Of a stretch of 64,000 nucleotides of DNA, positions 1-9,015 are shown in pieces. The DNA comes from Desulfuromonas sp. Lineage in GTDB: Bacteria > Desulfobacterota > Desulfuromonadia > Desulfuromonadales > BM501. Position numbers and translations under genes: made by a program. Where the stretch lies: assembly GCF_002868845.1 (NCBI RefSeq), contig NZ_PKUB01000006.1, positions 26,253 through 90,252 of the forward strand, given 5' to 3'. The notes beneath the pieces were generated by a model that saw only the letters and a program-made list of their open reading frames with translations, was not told the DNA's origin and did no database searches. How positions within the stretch are numbered: position 1 is the stretch's first letter; every line of letters begins with the position of its first letter.

Positions 1-330
1 ACCGATCTGCGGTTTTTCGCGGTGTCGGTGCAGATCCAGAAGGAGACCGGGGGGAACCTCACGGAAATCCTCGACAACATCAGTCGCCTGATCCGGGACC
101 GGGTCCAGTTCGACAGGCAGGTCAGGGCTCTGACCGCCGAGGGCAGGCTTTCCGCGGTGGTACTCGTATCCCTTCCCCTTTTGATGTTCCTCTACATCTA
201 TTTTGTGAACTACGAATACATCTCCCTCCTCTGGAAGGAAGAGATTGGGCGCATCATGCTGTACAGTGGGATTGTTTCCGCCATTGTCGGCGCCTACCTT
301 ATCAACAAAATCGTCACCGTAGAAATGTAA
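1..330 (+). CDS. tadB: TadB-like type II secretion F-domain protein, C-terminal part
   Basis: Last 109 residues of an inner-membrane platform protein of the Tad/Flp pilus assembly machine; the start lies before the window. The frame is open from base 1. The segment has the T2SSF helical region with a GGNLTEIL motif, then two hydrophobic segments near the C terminus (around VVLVSLPLLMFLYIYF and IMLYSGIVSAIVGAYLI), as in TadB. It lies 10 bp before tadC, the usual partner, so both are probably in one operon. TadB and TadC are known to form the platform that works with the TadA ATPase. The family call is firm; the paralogue assignment rests on the neighbours. Confidence 0.85.
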   Translation, partial: TDLRFFAVSVQIQKETGGNLTEILDNISRLIRDRVQFDRQVRALTAEGRLSAVVLVSLPLLMFLYIYFVNYEYISLLWKEEIGRIMLYSGIVSAIVGAYLINKIVTVEM

Positions 331-340
331 GGGGATTGGG

Positions 341-1330
341 ATGAACAGGCTTTTAAATTCGTTTTTTTCTATCCTGGAAACCCCAGAGTACTTCGGCGTT
401 CTCGCCATGACCTTCTTGGCCGCTGTCGGCCTCGTGCTTGGTCTTTATCTCCTGTTTACCCGCAGCAACGTCCTGCAGCGGCGCCTGAAACGCCTCACCT
501 TGAGCCAAAAGGAACCCGAACAAAGCAAAAAGAAAATCCGACTCTTTGAAGAAGAACAGCAGGGCTTCGTCGGCAAGATCGCCAAGCCCCTGCATAATGT
601 CGTGGCTCCAGCCGAAGGAGCCACAAAGAAAAAACTGCGCCTCAAGCTTATCCAGGCGGGTTTCCGTTCGGAACGAGCTTACCAGAACTACCTTGCCGCC
701 AAGGTGGTTGGCGCCGTCGTCTTCCCCGCCATCCTGGTAGGCACCCGTTTCTTTTACGGCTTCAACGCCGAGGCAGCCGCACTGTGCCTGGTTCTAGCCC
801 TTGCCGGCTTTCTTCTTCCCAATCTATTCCTCCATTACCTCACCAAGGCGCGGCAGCAGAGAATCGTCAAGGCCCTGCCCGACGCCCTGGACCTGATGGT
901 CGTCTGTGTGGAAGCCGGCCTCGGCCTGGACATGACCTTTAAAAGGATCGGTGAGGAAATCAGACCCATGAACCAGGACCTCAGCGATGAATTCTTCCTC
1001 ACAAACCTGGAGATCCGGGGCGGGAGGCCACGGCACGAAAGCTTGAAAAACATGGCCCTGCGAACGGGAATCTCGGAAATCAACGCGCTGATGACCATTC
1101 TGGTTCAGACCGCCCGTTTCGGAACGAGTTTGGCCAAGTCTCTGCGCGTACACGCCGACAGCATGCGGGTCAAGAGGCGCCAGATGGCCGAAGAGAAAGC
1201 GGCCAAGGCGGCGGTCAAGCTCCTGTTCCCCTTGATCTTTTTCATTTTCCCGGCCCTCTTCGTGGTTCTCGTCGGTCCGGCGGCCATCAAGATCGTCACC
1301 ATTCTCTTCCCCGCAATGAGCGGCAACTAA
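341..1330 (+). CDS. tadC: TadC-like type II secretion F-domain protein
   Basis: 329-residue membrane protein, second platform subunit of the Tad/Flp pilus system. Hydrophobic segments are visible near residues 20-40, 125-168 and 297-320, with the T2SSF domain between (start of motif ALPDALDLMVVCVEAGLGLD, then a conserved helical bundle). The length matches TadC (about 300-330 aa). The ATG is preceded by a purine-rich AAGGGGATTGGG. It sits between tadB and a TPR lipoprotein, the canonical tadB-tadC-tadD order. No anomalies seen. Confidence 0.9.
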   Translation: MNRLLNSFFSILETPEYFGVLAMTFLAAVGLVLGLYLLFTRSNVLQRRLKRLTLSQKEPEQSKKKIRLFEEEQQGFVGKIAKPLHNVVAPAEGATKKKLRLKLIQAGFRSERAYQNYLAAKVVGAVVFPAILVGTRFFYGFNAEAAALCLVLALAGFLLPNLFLHYLTKARQQRIVKALPDALDLMVVCVEAGLGLDMTFKRIGEEIRPMNQDLSDEFFLTNLEIRGGRPRHESLKNMALRTGISEINALMTILVQTARFGTSLAKSLRVHADSMRVKRRQMAEEKAAKAAVKLLFPLIFFIFPALFVVLVGPAAIKIVTILFPAMSGN

Positions 1331-1413
1331 GAGGGCGGTGCGGCCTTCAACAGGGCGAACCAACGCAAGCCATGGACATCAAGATTGATTTCATATCGAC
1401 AGGAGGAAAGACT

Positions 1414-2388
1414 TTGAACCCGGTTTCGAATACTTCGCCAGAGAAAAATTTCAAAAAAACATCGACTCGTGTCGGCCGACAACTCTTGTTCTGTTTCATT
1501 TTTCTGGGCCTGTGCTCTTGCACCACATCCGTTCAGACCCTGAACGGAAACTATTCGGACATCCCTGAGGGTAAATTGCCCTCCCAGGACGCAATTCAAC
1601 AAAAACAGCTGGAAAAACTGTCTCCTGCGGAACTGGTGCGGGAAGGCAACCTCCACCTGGCCAAGGACAATCTTCAATTGGCCAAACTGCACTTCAGCCT
1701 GGCCCTCAAAAAAGCCCCCCATTCCCCAGCACCCTACGTCGGTATGGGCCAGATCCTGCAGAGGGGGGGCAAATTGAAAGAGGCGCAGCAGGCCTATCAG
1801 CAAGCCGTGAAAGAAGGCCCGCTGCATCGCCCTGCCCTGTTGTCCCTGGCGATTCTTTCGAGGGAACTCGGAGAGCACGAAACCGCGGTGGTCTTTCTTC
1901 GCAAACTCCTCGACCGCAACCCCGGCGACCAGGAGTCAATGACGGAGTTGGCCATAACCTACGATGACATGGGAGAAGAGATGCTCGCCGAACCTCTTTT
2001 TTCCCAGATTGTCCAGACCCAGCCCGAGGCGGCCTCGGCCTACAACAACCTGGGCTTCAACTTCCTCCTTCAGGGACGCTACTCCGACGCGATTACAGCC
2101 CTTGGCACCGCCCTCGGGCAGGACCCCGGCGACAGGCAGATTCTGAACAATTTGGCAACCGCCTACGCCCTGCATGGAGACGAGGACAAGGCCCTGCAAC
2201 TGTTCGAGGAAGCAGTCGGCAAACCTGCGGCCTTCAACAACCTCGGATATCTTTATATGACCCAAGGCCATTGGGATAGGGCCGAGGAGGCTTTTTTGCA
2301 GGCAATGAAACTCAACCCAAGGTTCTATCCCCGGGCCCAGGAGAACCTCGATCAACTCGCCCGCCTGCGCTCCCGTTCCGAGCCGTAA
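1414..2388 (+). CDS. tadD: TPR-repeat lipoprotein, TadD-like
   Basis: Tetratricopeptide-repeat protein probably acting as the TadD pilotin-like lipoprotein of the Tad system. I chose the TTG at 1414 because AGGAGGA lies about 6 bp upstream; an ATG at 1372 in the same frame lacks a ribosome site. The N terminus has a positively charged stretch, a hydrophobic core (LLFCFIFLGL) and a cysteine pair (LCSC) that could be a lipobox. The rest is a run of TPR units (NLGFNFLLQGRYSDAI, NNLGYLYMTQGHWDRA and others). It follows tadC by 83 bp. The TPR call is firm; TadD is inferred from position. Confidence 0.8.
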   Translation: MNPVSNTSPEKNFKKTSTRVGRQLLFCFIFLGLCSCTTSVQTLNGNYSDIPEGKLPSQDAIQQKQLEKLSPAELVREGNLHLAKDNLQLAKLHFSLALKKAPHSPAPYVGMGQILQRGGKLKEAQQAYQQAVKEGPLHRPALLSLAILSRELGEHETAVVFLRKLLDRNPGDQESMTELAITYDDMGEEMLAEPLFSQIVQTQPEAASAYNNLGFNFLLQGRYSDAITALGTALGQDPGDRQILNNLATAYALHGDEDKALQLFEEAVGKPAAFNNLGYLYMTQGHWDRAEEAFLQAMKLNPRFYPRAQENLDQLARLRSRSEP

Positions 2389-2536
2389 GAGGCGTGACAT
2401 GGAGAATCCATTGAATCAGACCTTCACACTTAAGTTGGTGTTTCTTCCACACATGAGGGAGTCGGTTTTGGGCAATGGTTGGATTTTAGTCACCCGCCAT
2501 TGAAATAGATCCCTATTCAGCTATCGTATTAACTAA

Positions 2537-3001
2537 ATGAGAGATTCCAATCAATTCGAGGGATATGTGAAATACGTCTTGGGGTTCATTCTGTCCTTCT
2601 TCCTGTGGGGAACGTGTCAGGCGGAAATCGTCTCGGTGATTTCCGAAACTGCTGAATTGCGCAGCAAGCCCTCACCCACGAATTCCTACGTTGTGATGCA
2701 GGTCCCCCGCTACTACCCCCTTTCTGTTCAAGCGTCCCGGGGGGACTACTATGAGGTGAGAGATTTTCAGGACCACAGGGGGTGGATTCACAAATCAATG
2801 GTGGACCATTCTAGAAGCGTCGTGGTTGAAGTGGACCGGATGAATGTAAGGAAGGGCCCCGGCACCAACTACCCCGTCACCTTCCATGCATATCAGGGGG
2901 TGGTCTTCCGGGTCATGGGAGAAAAAGGATTGTGGCTGGAGGTGGAACACGAAGACGGAGAACGGGGCTGGGTTTCCAGTTCGCTCACCTGGGGGCAATG
3001 A
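2537..3001 (+). CDS. Secreted SH3-domain protein
   Basis: Small exported protein with two bacterial SH3-like segments: one around AELRSKPSPTNSYVVMQVPR to GWIHKSMV, the other around MNVRKGPGTNYPV to GWVSSSL. Such domains usually bind peptidoglycan or mediate protein contacts in the periplasm. A signal peptide (KYVLGFILSFFLWGTCQA) is visible. The true start may be the in-frame GTG at 2567, which has GAGGG just upstream and gives a standard-length signal peptide; the ATG at 2537 has no clear ribosome site. It follows the tad genes after a 148 bp gap with no other feature seen. Confidence 0.75.
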   Translation: MRDSNQFEGYVKYVLGFILSFFLWGTCQAEIVSVISETAELRSKPSPTNSYVVMQVPRYYPLSVQASRGDYYEVRDFQDHRGWIHKSMVDHSRSVVVEVDRMNVRKGPGTNYPVTFHAYQGVVFRVMGEKGLWLEVEHEDGERGWVSSSLTWGQ

Positions 3002-3135
3002 CTTGAGTCCCCCCCAAACCACCGTCGATGTTCGAACACCGGTGGGACGATTCCTCCTTCTGTAGGGCTGAAACGGGAATCGGGTTTTCCTCAACACGCC
3101 CCGGAATCTTCACCCCGTGCCGGAAAGGAAACAAG

Positions 3136-3762
3136 ATGGCCATCAACGTTCTTATCTACTGCGGCTACAGACTCTTCGCCGAAGGCTTGCAAAAACTTTT
3201 GGAAGAGGATAAAAGCCTGCGAATTGTGGGCATCCACGCCGGTGACGAGGGTGTCAGCGGCATCCTGCAAAACGACCCCGATGTTATCGTGGCCGACCTG
3301 CCGAGCTGCAATTTCCTGGTCAATAACTATGAAAAAAAACTTCCCGCAAAAACCATCCTGATCACCGACGACCGAAAGGCCCCTTTTGGAAACGGCGGTC
3401 TGCAAAAACTAATTGCCAAAGGACTGGTGGGCATCTTTCACAAGAGCTACGATTCCGACCTGTTGAAAAAGGCCATTGCAACAGTCCATGCCGGCGAGTT
3501 GTGGATCGACAGGAAGACCCTCACAGAGTCCTTGAGCAGTTCCCAAAACGCCCATAAGAAAATCAGCCTGACCAAAAAAGAAAAGGAAATCCTCGACTGC
3601 ATCTGCGAGGGCATGACCAACAAGGAGACGGCAGAGAAGCTGTCCATCAGCGAATTAACCGTAAAATCTCACTGCAACCACCTCTTCAAAAAGTTCGGCG
3701 TCTCCAACCGACTCAAACTGGCCCTCTTGGCATCGCAGATGTACCCCAGTCGCCTGGCCTAG
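3136..3762 (+). CDS. LuxR/NarL-family regulator with degenerate receiver
   Basis: 208-residue DNA-binding regulator. The C-terminal third is a clear GerE/LuxR helix-turn-helix (LTKKEKEILDCICEGMTNKE, then ELTVKSHCNHLFKKFGVSNR). The N-terminal part aligns with a NarL-type receiver: the likely acceptor Asp sits in VIVADLPS and a Lys in IFHKSYD. The usual acidic pair after the first strand is missing (VLIYCGYRLF where VDDH is normal), so phosphorylation may be lost or altered. The ATG at 3136 has AAGGAAA upstream. Its place beside the tad genes suggests, but does not prove, control of them. Confidence 0.85.
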   Translation: MAINVLIYCGYRLFAEGLQKLLEEDKSLRIVGIHAGDEGVSGILQNDPDVIVADLPSCNFLVNNYEKKLPAKTILITDDRKAPFGNGGLQKLIAKGLVGIFHKSYDSDLLKKAIATVHAGELWIDRKTLTESLSSSQNAHKKISLTKKEKEILDCICEGMTNKETAEKLSISELTVKSHCNHLFKKFGVSNRLKLALLASQMYPSRLA

Positions 3763-3808
3763 CCTCTTCGCTGCCGAGGCCCCTTCCTTTGCTTTGCCCT
3801 GCCCAACC

Positions 3809-3835
3809 ATGCGGACTCGGTTGATGAGTCCGCAT
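3809..3835 (+). terminator. Perfect inverted repeat downstream of the LuxR gene
   Basis: ATGCGGACTC and GAGTCCGCAT form a perfect 10 bp stem with a 7 nt loop, 47 bp after the LuxR stop. There is no T-run after it, so it is a possible terminator or transcript-end stabiliser rather than a classic intrinsic terminator. Confidence 0.45.
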
Positions 3836-3913
3836 GAAGCCGCACTCCCCCCTGACAAACACCCTCGCCCCAAAAGGTTCCTTCGACGAACAAGTCCCTG
3901 CGCGTCCCCGTGC

Positions 3914-3939
3914 ACAAAAAAGCCCGGCAGAGGCCGGGC
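3914..3939 (-). terminator. Rho-independent terminator of the priA transcript
   Basis: Read on the minus strand: stem GCCCGGC / GCCGGGC with a 4 nt loop, followed by a T6 tract (A-run 3916-3921 on the plus strand). It lies about 30 bp beyond the priA stop and probably ends the symporter-priA transcript. Confidence 0.85.
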
Positions 3940-3967
3940 ACCGGATTTCTTTGGGTTCTCCAGGGAA

Positions 3968-6166
3968 TCACAACATGTCGAGGGGATCGACATCGACCAC
4001 TAAACTCACCCCTGAGGGAATCCTCCCCTTTACGGCGTCCAGTTGTGCAAGAGCCTGCCGCAGAGGGGCGCGCAGCGGGGCCTTGAGCAGGATCTGCATG
4101 CGGCTCTTGCCCCGCAACCTAGCTAGGGGACAGGGAGCGGGACCGAGGACCTCGAGTCCGCCCGGTGCCGGCTGCAGATCGGCGCTGAGTTGCGCGGCGG
4201 CCTTGCCCACCCTGTCGGCGTCGTTGCCGGCCAGGACCAGGTTGACCAGGTAGCCAAAGGGGGGATAACCGAGCACCTGGCGAAAACCAGCTTCCTGCTC
4301 GTAGAACTCCTGGTAGTCGTGGTTTGCGGCGCAGGCCAGAGCATAGTGGTCGGGGGAATAGGTCTGGATAAAGACCCGACCCGGCCGCTGCCCGCGTCCG
4401 GCCCTTCCGGCGACTTGGGTGAGCAGGGCAAAGGTGCGCTCGGCGCTGCGGAAATCCGGAAAGTTGAGGGTGTTATCGGCGTTGACCACCCCGACCAGAG
4501 TGACCCCGGGGAAATCGTGCCCCTTGGCCACCATCTGGGTGCCGACCAGGATGTCCAACTCCCCGTCCCGCATGCGACTGACCAGGTCCTGGTGAGCCCC
4601 CTTGCGACCGGTGGTGTCCCGGTCCATTCGGCCGATGCGGGCCTCGGGAAAAACGTCCGCCAACTCTTCTTCGAGGCGTTCGGTTCCGGCCCCTTCAGGC
4701 TGCAGGTTTCCCCCCTTGCACCCGGGGCAGAGTTCCGGCGGAACCAACTGATAGTCGCAATAGTGGCAGCGCAACTGGCGCCGCCGTTGATGAAAGGTGA
4801 GGGTGATTTCGCAGTTAGGGCAGCGGAAGGTCTGACCGCAATCCTGACAGAGCAGGAAGGGGGCGAAACCCCGCCGGTTGAGAAGGACCAGGGCCTGTTC
4901 CCCCCGCACCAGGGTTTCCGCCAGGGCTTCGGCGAGGGGTGCGGAGAGAGTCCCCTCGGGGCGTTCCTGCGCGAGGTCGACCAGGCACACCTCGGGAAGG
5001 GGCCGGTCCTGAACCCGACTGCCGAGAGGCAGGTAGCCGCAGGAACCGGTCTTGGCCCGCTGGAAGGTCGTCAGTGCCGGGGTCGCGCTACCGAGGAGAA
5101 CGACGGCGGAACACATCTGGCCCCGGAGCAAGGCCAGGTCGCGGGCATGATAGCGAAACCCCTCGCCCTGCTTGTAGCTGCTTTCGTGCTCTTCATCAAC
5201 GACGATGATGCCCAGGTCCTGGAGGGGAGCAAAGACCGCCGAACGGGCCCCGATGACGATCGGCACGTCCCCACGGGCGATGCTCCGCCAGGCATCGTAG
5301 CGCTCACCATCGGAAAGCCCGGAATGCAGAACAGCGATGGCGGTGTCGGAGGGCAGAAAACGGGCCCGGAATCGACCCACGAGTTGGGGAGTGAGGGCGA
5401 TTTCCGGGACCAGTACCAGGGCCCGTTTGCCCCGCTTGAGGGCCGAATCGATGGCCCGCAGGTAGACCTCGGTCTTGCCGCTGCCGGTTACCCCGTGAAG
5501 CAGGAAGGGGGAAAAATCTCCCGCAACAAGGGCCTGCTCGATCCTCTCCAGGGCCGACGACTGCTCATCGCTCGGCTCGACGGGGCGGTCAGGCTCCGGC
5601 GGGAGGGCGGAAAAAGGGTCGCGCAGGCTCTCCACCGAAGACTCTTCGACCAGCCCCTGCTCCAGCAGGCGCTTCAACGGGGCGTGGGGTTCGGGGAAAT
5701 GTTCCCGCAGCTCAGGCAGTGGCACCGCGCCGCGGGAGCGAAGAAAGGACAGGATGGCACGCTGCTTCGGCCCGGAGGGTTCCCCCTCTCCCTGGCACGG
5801 GGAAAAGACCCGCTCGCGACGCACGGAAACGCCCTCGCCCCGCCCCGAGAGGCCGGCCGGCAGGGCGGTCCGGATGACCTCCCCGAGAGGAAACCGGTAA
5901 TAGTCTGCGGCACGGACGAAAAAGGGAACAAGGGATTCGGGGAAAAGGGGTTCGTCGTCGAGGACCTCATCGATGTCTTTGAGCCCCGCGGGGTCGCCGA
6001 GGCGAAGCTCCAGCAGGTAGCCGACGACCCGCCGGCGCCCGAGGGGCACCCGCAGGCGCATCCCCACCCGGGCCCTCTCCCGCAGTCTCTCCGGAATCCT
6101 GTAGAAGAGGGTTTTGTCCAGCGGAGCGGCAACGGCCACGACAGCGATCGAGGTTGTGGAATTCAA
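3968..6166 (-). CDS. priA: Primosomal protein N' (replication restart helicase PriA)
   Basis: 732-residue superfamily 2 DNA helicase that reloads the replisome at stalled forks. It has an N-terminal DNA-binding region, Walker A (GVTGSGKTEVYL), a DEEH box, and the eight-cysteine zinc region (CQDCGQTFRCPNC ... CHYC ... CPGC) set between the helicase lobes, with QVAGRAGRG as motif VI. Length is normal. The start is a TTG preceded by GGGAG at about 8 bp. It starts 17 bp after the symporter gene on the same strand, so they are probably co-transcribed, and an intrinsic terminator follows. Confidence 0.96.
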   Translation of the reverse strand: MNSTTSIAVVAVAAPLDKTLFYRIPERLRERARVGMRLRVPLGRRRVVGYLLELRLGDPAGLKDIDEVLDDEPLFPESLVPFFVRAADYYRFPLGEVIRTALPAGLSGRGEGVSVRRERVFSPCQGEGEPSGPKQRAILSFLRSRGAVPLPELREHFPEPHAPLKRLLEQGLVEESSVESLRDPFSALPPEPDRPVEPSDEQSSALERIEQALVAGDFSPFLLHGVTGSGKTEVYLRAIDSALKRGKRALVLVPEIALTPQLVGRFRARFLPSDTAIAVLHSGLSDGERYDAWRSIARGDVPIVIGARSAVFAPLQDLGIIVVDEEHESSYKQGEGFRYHARDLALLRGQMCSAVVLLGSATPALTTFQRAKTGSCGYLPLGSRVQDRPLPEVCLVDLAQERPEGTLSAPLAEALAETLVRGEQALVLLNRRGFAPFLLCQDCGQTFRCPNCEITLTFHQRRRQLRCHYCDYQLVPPELCPGCKGGNLQPEGAGTERLEEELADVFPEARIGRMDRDTTGRKGAHQDLVSRMRDGELDILVGTQMVAKGHDFPGVTLVGVVNADNTLNFPDFRSAERTFALLTQVAGRAGRGQRPGRVFIQTYSPDHYALACAANHDYQEFYEQEAGFRQVLGYPPFGYLVNLVLAGNDADRVGKAAAQLSADLQPAPGGLEVLGPAPCPLARLRGKSRMQILLKAPLRAPLRQALAQLDAVKGRIPSGVSLVVDVDPLDML

Positions 6167-6183
6167 CTGCGGCGGCTCCCGGC

Positions 6184-7524
6184 TCAGCTCAGGGTTTCAG
6201 GGCTGGCCAGACCCTCCCGAGTGGCCTTGACCAGGACCCCGGAGAGCCCAAGCAGACCGATGAGGTTGGGGATGGCCATGGCGCCGTTCATGGTGTCGGA
6301 GAAGTCCCAGACGAACCCGACCTTCTGAAAGGCGCCGAGGGCGACCACCGAACAGAAGACGTAACGGTAGGGGGTCCGCGCCTTGAGCCCGAAGAGATAT
6401 TCTATGCACTCCTCGCCGTAATAGGCCCAGCCGATCATGGTCGAGTAGGCGAAGACCGCGATGCCGATTGTGACGATGAGTCCTCCGGGACCGGGCAGCC
6501 CCTGCTGAAAGGCCATGTAGGTCAGGGCGCTGGAGGTCTCCCCGCTCTGCCAGGCCCCGGTGGAGAGGATCACCAGGGCGGTCATGGAGCAGACGATGAT
6601 TGTGTCGAAGAAGACCCCGGTCATGGCGATGAGGCCCTGGCGCACTGCGCTCTCGGTGCGGGCTGCTGCATGGGCTATGGGGGCGCTGCCAAGGCCTGCC
6701 TCGTTGGAAAAGACCCCGCGGGCCACCCCGAAGCGAACCGCGGCGGCCACCGTCGCCCCGGCAAATCCGCCGGCGGCCGACGCGGGGGCGAAGGCGTGGC
6801 TGAAAATCAGGCTGAGGGCCTGGGGGATATGGGCCGCGTGAAGGACCAGAATGACCAGGGCCCCCGCCACGTAGAAGAGGGCCATCGTCGGCACCAGCTT
6901 TTCGGTCACCTTGCCGATGCGCCGGATGCCGCCGATGATGACCGCCCCGGTAAGCAGGGCCAACACAAGCCCGGTAGCCAGCGGCGGCACGCTCCAGGTG
7001 GTCTCCAGGGCCACTGCCACCGAGTTGGACTGGACCATGCTGCCGATACCGAAGGCGGCGAGACTGCCGAAAAGGGCGAACAGCCAGCCGAGCCACTTCA
7101 GCCCAAGCCCCTCGGCAATGTAACGCATAGGTCCGCCCTGCATGGTGCCGTCCGGGAGATGTTCCCGATACTTCACCGCCAGGACCGCCTCGGCGTACTT
7201 GGTCGCCATGCCGAACAGGGCGCAGACCCACATCCAGAAGATGGCGCCGGGGCCGCCCAGGTAAATGGCCGTCGCCACCCCCGCGATGTTTCCCGTGCCG
7301 ATCGTCGCCGACAGGGCAGTGGTCAGCGCCTGGAAGGGGGTGATGTCCCCCTCGCCCAGATCCTTGCCGCTCCGGCTAAAGACCAGTTTCAGAGCCCTGG
7401 GCAGGTAGGTGAACTGCAGGAAACCGAGCCGCAGACTCAGAAATATCCCCGTTCCGACCAGCAGGGCCAGCATGTAAGGGCCCCAGACAAAACTGTTCAG
7501 ACTGGACATGGCTTGAGACAGCAC
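6184..7524 (-). CDS. Sodium:alanine/glycine symporter (AGCS family)
   Basis: About 446-residue polytopic membrane transporter taking up alanine or glycine with Na+ or H+. Family hallmarks: an N-terminal segment reading FVWGPYMLALLVGTGIFLSL, the GTGNIAGVATAI region, FSNEAGLGSAPIAHAAA and the YYGEECIEYLFG region. I prefer the GTG at 7524 because GGAGGA lies 5 bp upstream; an in-frame GTG at 7536 overlaps that ribosome site. It lies upstream of priA on the same strand with a 17 bp gap. No truncation seen. Confidence 0.92.
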   Translation of the reverse strand: MLSQAMSSLNSFVWGPYMLALLVGTGIFLSLRLGFLQFTYLPRALKLVFSRSGKDLGEGDITPFQALTTALSATIGTGNIAGVATAIYLGGPGAIFWMWVCALFGMATKYAEAVLAVKYREHLPDGTMQGGPMRYIAEGLGLKWLGWLFALFGSLAAFGIGSMVQSNSVAVALETTWSVPPLATGLVLALLTGAVIIGGIRRIGKVTEKLVPTMALFYVAGALVILVLHAAHIPQALSLIFSHAFAPASAAGGFAGATVAAAVRFGVARGVFSNEAGLGSAPIAHAAARTESAVRQGLIAMTGVFFDTIIVCSMTALVILSTGAWQSGETSSALTYMAFQQGLPGPGGLIVTIGIAVFAYSTMIGWAYYGEECIEYLFGLKARTPYRYVFCSVVALGAFQKVGFVWDFSDTMNGAMAIPNLIGLLGLSGVLVKATREGLASPETLS

Positions 7525-7651
7525 CGTTTCCTCCACTTCTGTTCTTCAGGGAATTCAGCGACCCAGACGCATCAGGCGGCATGGCCGCTCAAAGGGAAAA
7601 GGGCGGGAAAAGGCCGACCCACAAGATGCTCCGGCGCCGGATGCAAAATTG

Positions 7652-8848
7652 TTATACCTCGTCCGAAAGGGCTTGGCCCACCGCTTCGCCAAGCTGCCGG
7701 CAGGCCTGAAGATCCTCCTCGGTGGGGCGGAACCGGAACGAGAGACCGGGGGCCGCAAGGGTGTACTTGAGCCCCAGGAGCCGCTCCTCGACGATTTTGA
7801 TCGCCTCGCCGCTCCAGCCGAAGGAACCGAACACCGCCCCCACCCTGCCCTTGGGGGTCACGCTCGAGAGGAGGGACAGGGCCTTCCAGACCGGCGGGGG
7901 CGCGTCCCGGTTGATGGTGGGGGTACCGACGAGAAGGGCATCGGCCCGCTCGATCTCGTCGCGCAGTTCCTCGTCCTTCATGTCAATGATGGCCCGCTCC
8001 AGCACCTCGACACCCCGGGCTTCGAGCCCGGCGCGCACCGCCTTGGCCATGGTCCGGGTGTTTCCATGGGGGGAGAGGGTCAGCAGCAGGGCCCGCTTGG
8101 CTCCTGTCGAAGGGGGAGCTGCCGCCATGCGGCGGTAGGCTCTCACCGCATCCATCGGGTCGCGTCGCAGGAGTGGCCCGTGGGAGGGACAGACGAGGCT
8201 GAGATCAAGACCTTCCACCTTTGCCACCGCTTCCCGGATCTTATCCTTGAAAGGACGCATGATCGTGTAGAAGTAGTGGGCGAACTCGGAGGAGAAGTCG
8301 GGCACCTCGTCGTCGAACAGACCGTCTGCACAATAATGGGCCCCGAAGGCGTCGCAGGGGAAAAGGACCTTCTCCTCGGGGAGATGGGTGAACATGGTGT
8401 CGGGCCAGTGCAGGTAGGGGGCCAGCACAAAGCGCAGGGTCCTGCCTCCCAGGTCGATTTCCTCCCCGTCGGCCACGACGTGGGTCCGCATCGGCGCCTC
8501 GATCAGCTGTTTGAGGAAATTTTCCCCGGGGCGGGTGCAGTAGACCTCGATTTCAGGGTTGTGCAGAAGCAGCTTCTCCAGGGCGCCCGAATGGTCGGGT
8601 TCGGTGTGGTTGACCACCACCAGGTCGATCATCTCCAGGGGAACGAGGCTGCGGACGGTCTCCAGGTAACGATCGGCGAAAGGCGCCTTGACCGTGTCGA
8701 TCAGGGCCACTTTCTGCCGCCCCCGGACCAGGAAGGCGTTGTATGTGGTGCCGTGCCGGGTGGGAAAGAGCTCGTCGAAAACCTTCAACTCGGGGTGCTT
8801 GGCCCCGACCCAGTGGACGCCTGCACAAACTTCACGGCTGCCGGACAT
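7652..8848 (-). CDS. Flavodiiron protein (A-type, FprA-like)
   Basis: 398-residue cytoplasmic protein that reduces O2 and/or NO in anaerobes. The N-terminal metallo-beta-lactamase-like domain has the diiron ligand motif HTEPDH at residues 81-86. The C-terminal flavodoxin domain starts near residue 250 (LLLTLSPHGNTRTMAKAV, FMN phosphate loop, and GSFGWSGEA). There is no extra rubredoxin or flavin reductase domain, so electrons must come from a separate donor. The ATG at 8848 has GGGGTGA upstream. It is divergent from the metallophosphoesterase gene across a 167 bp gap. Consistent with an anaerobic or microaerophilic host. Confidence 0.93.
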   Translation of the reverse strand: MSGSREVCAGVHWVGAKHPELKVFDELFPTRHGTTYNAFLVRGRQKVALIDTVKAPFADRYLETVRSLVPLEMIDLVVVNHTEPDHSGALEKLLLHNPEIEVYCTRPGENFLKQLIEAPMRTHVVADGEEIDLGGRTLRFVLAPYLHWPDTMFTHLPEEKVLFPCDAFGAHYCADGLFDDEVPDFSSEFAHYFYTIMRPFKDKIREAVAKVEGLDLSLVCPSHGPLLRRDPMDAVRAYRRMAAAPPSTGAKRALLLTLSPHGNTRTMAKAVRAGLEARGVEVLERAIIDMKDEELRDEIERADALLVGTPTINRDAPPPVWKALSLLSSVTPKGRVGAVFGSFGWSGEAIKIVEERLLGLKYTLAAPGLSFRFRPTEEDLQACRQLGEAVGQALSDEV

Positions 8849-9015
8849 GGATTCACCCCTTTCTCAATGATCGCTCAAGGGAGGGAAAGGCTCTTCTCCG
8901 GAATATACCCCAACCTCCAGGAAGAGACAAGGCGACCTTGGTGGAACCGGCCGGCCATGGTATATTGGCTGCAACGGCCGTTGCTGCTCTTGGAAAACGC
9001 AGGAGAGGTAAAAGG

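Noticed and set aside
4190..6328. 712-residue plus-strand frame over priA
   Set aside because: Antisense shadow of priA; low-complexity composition with no recognisable domain.
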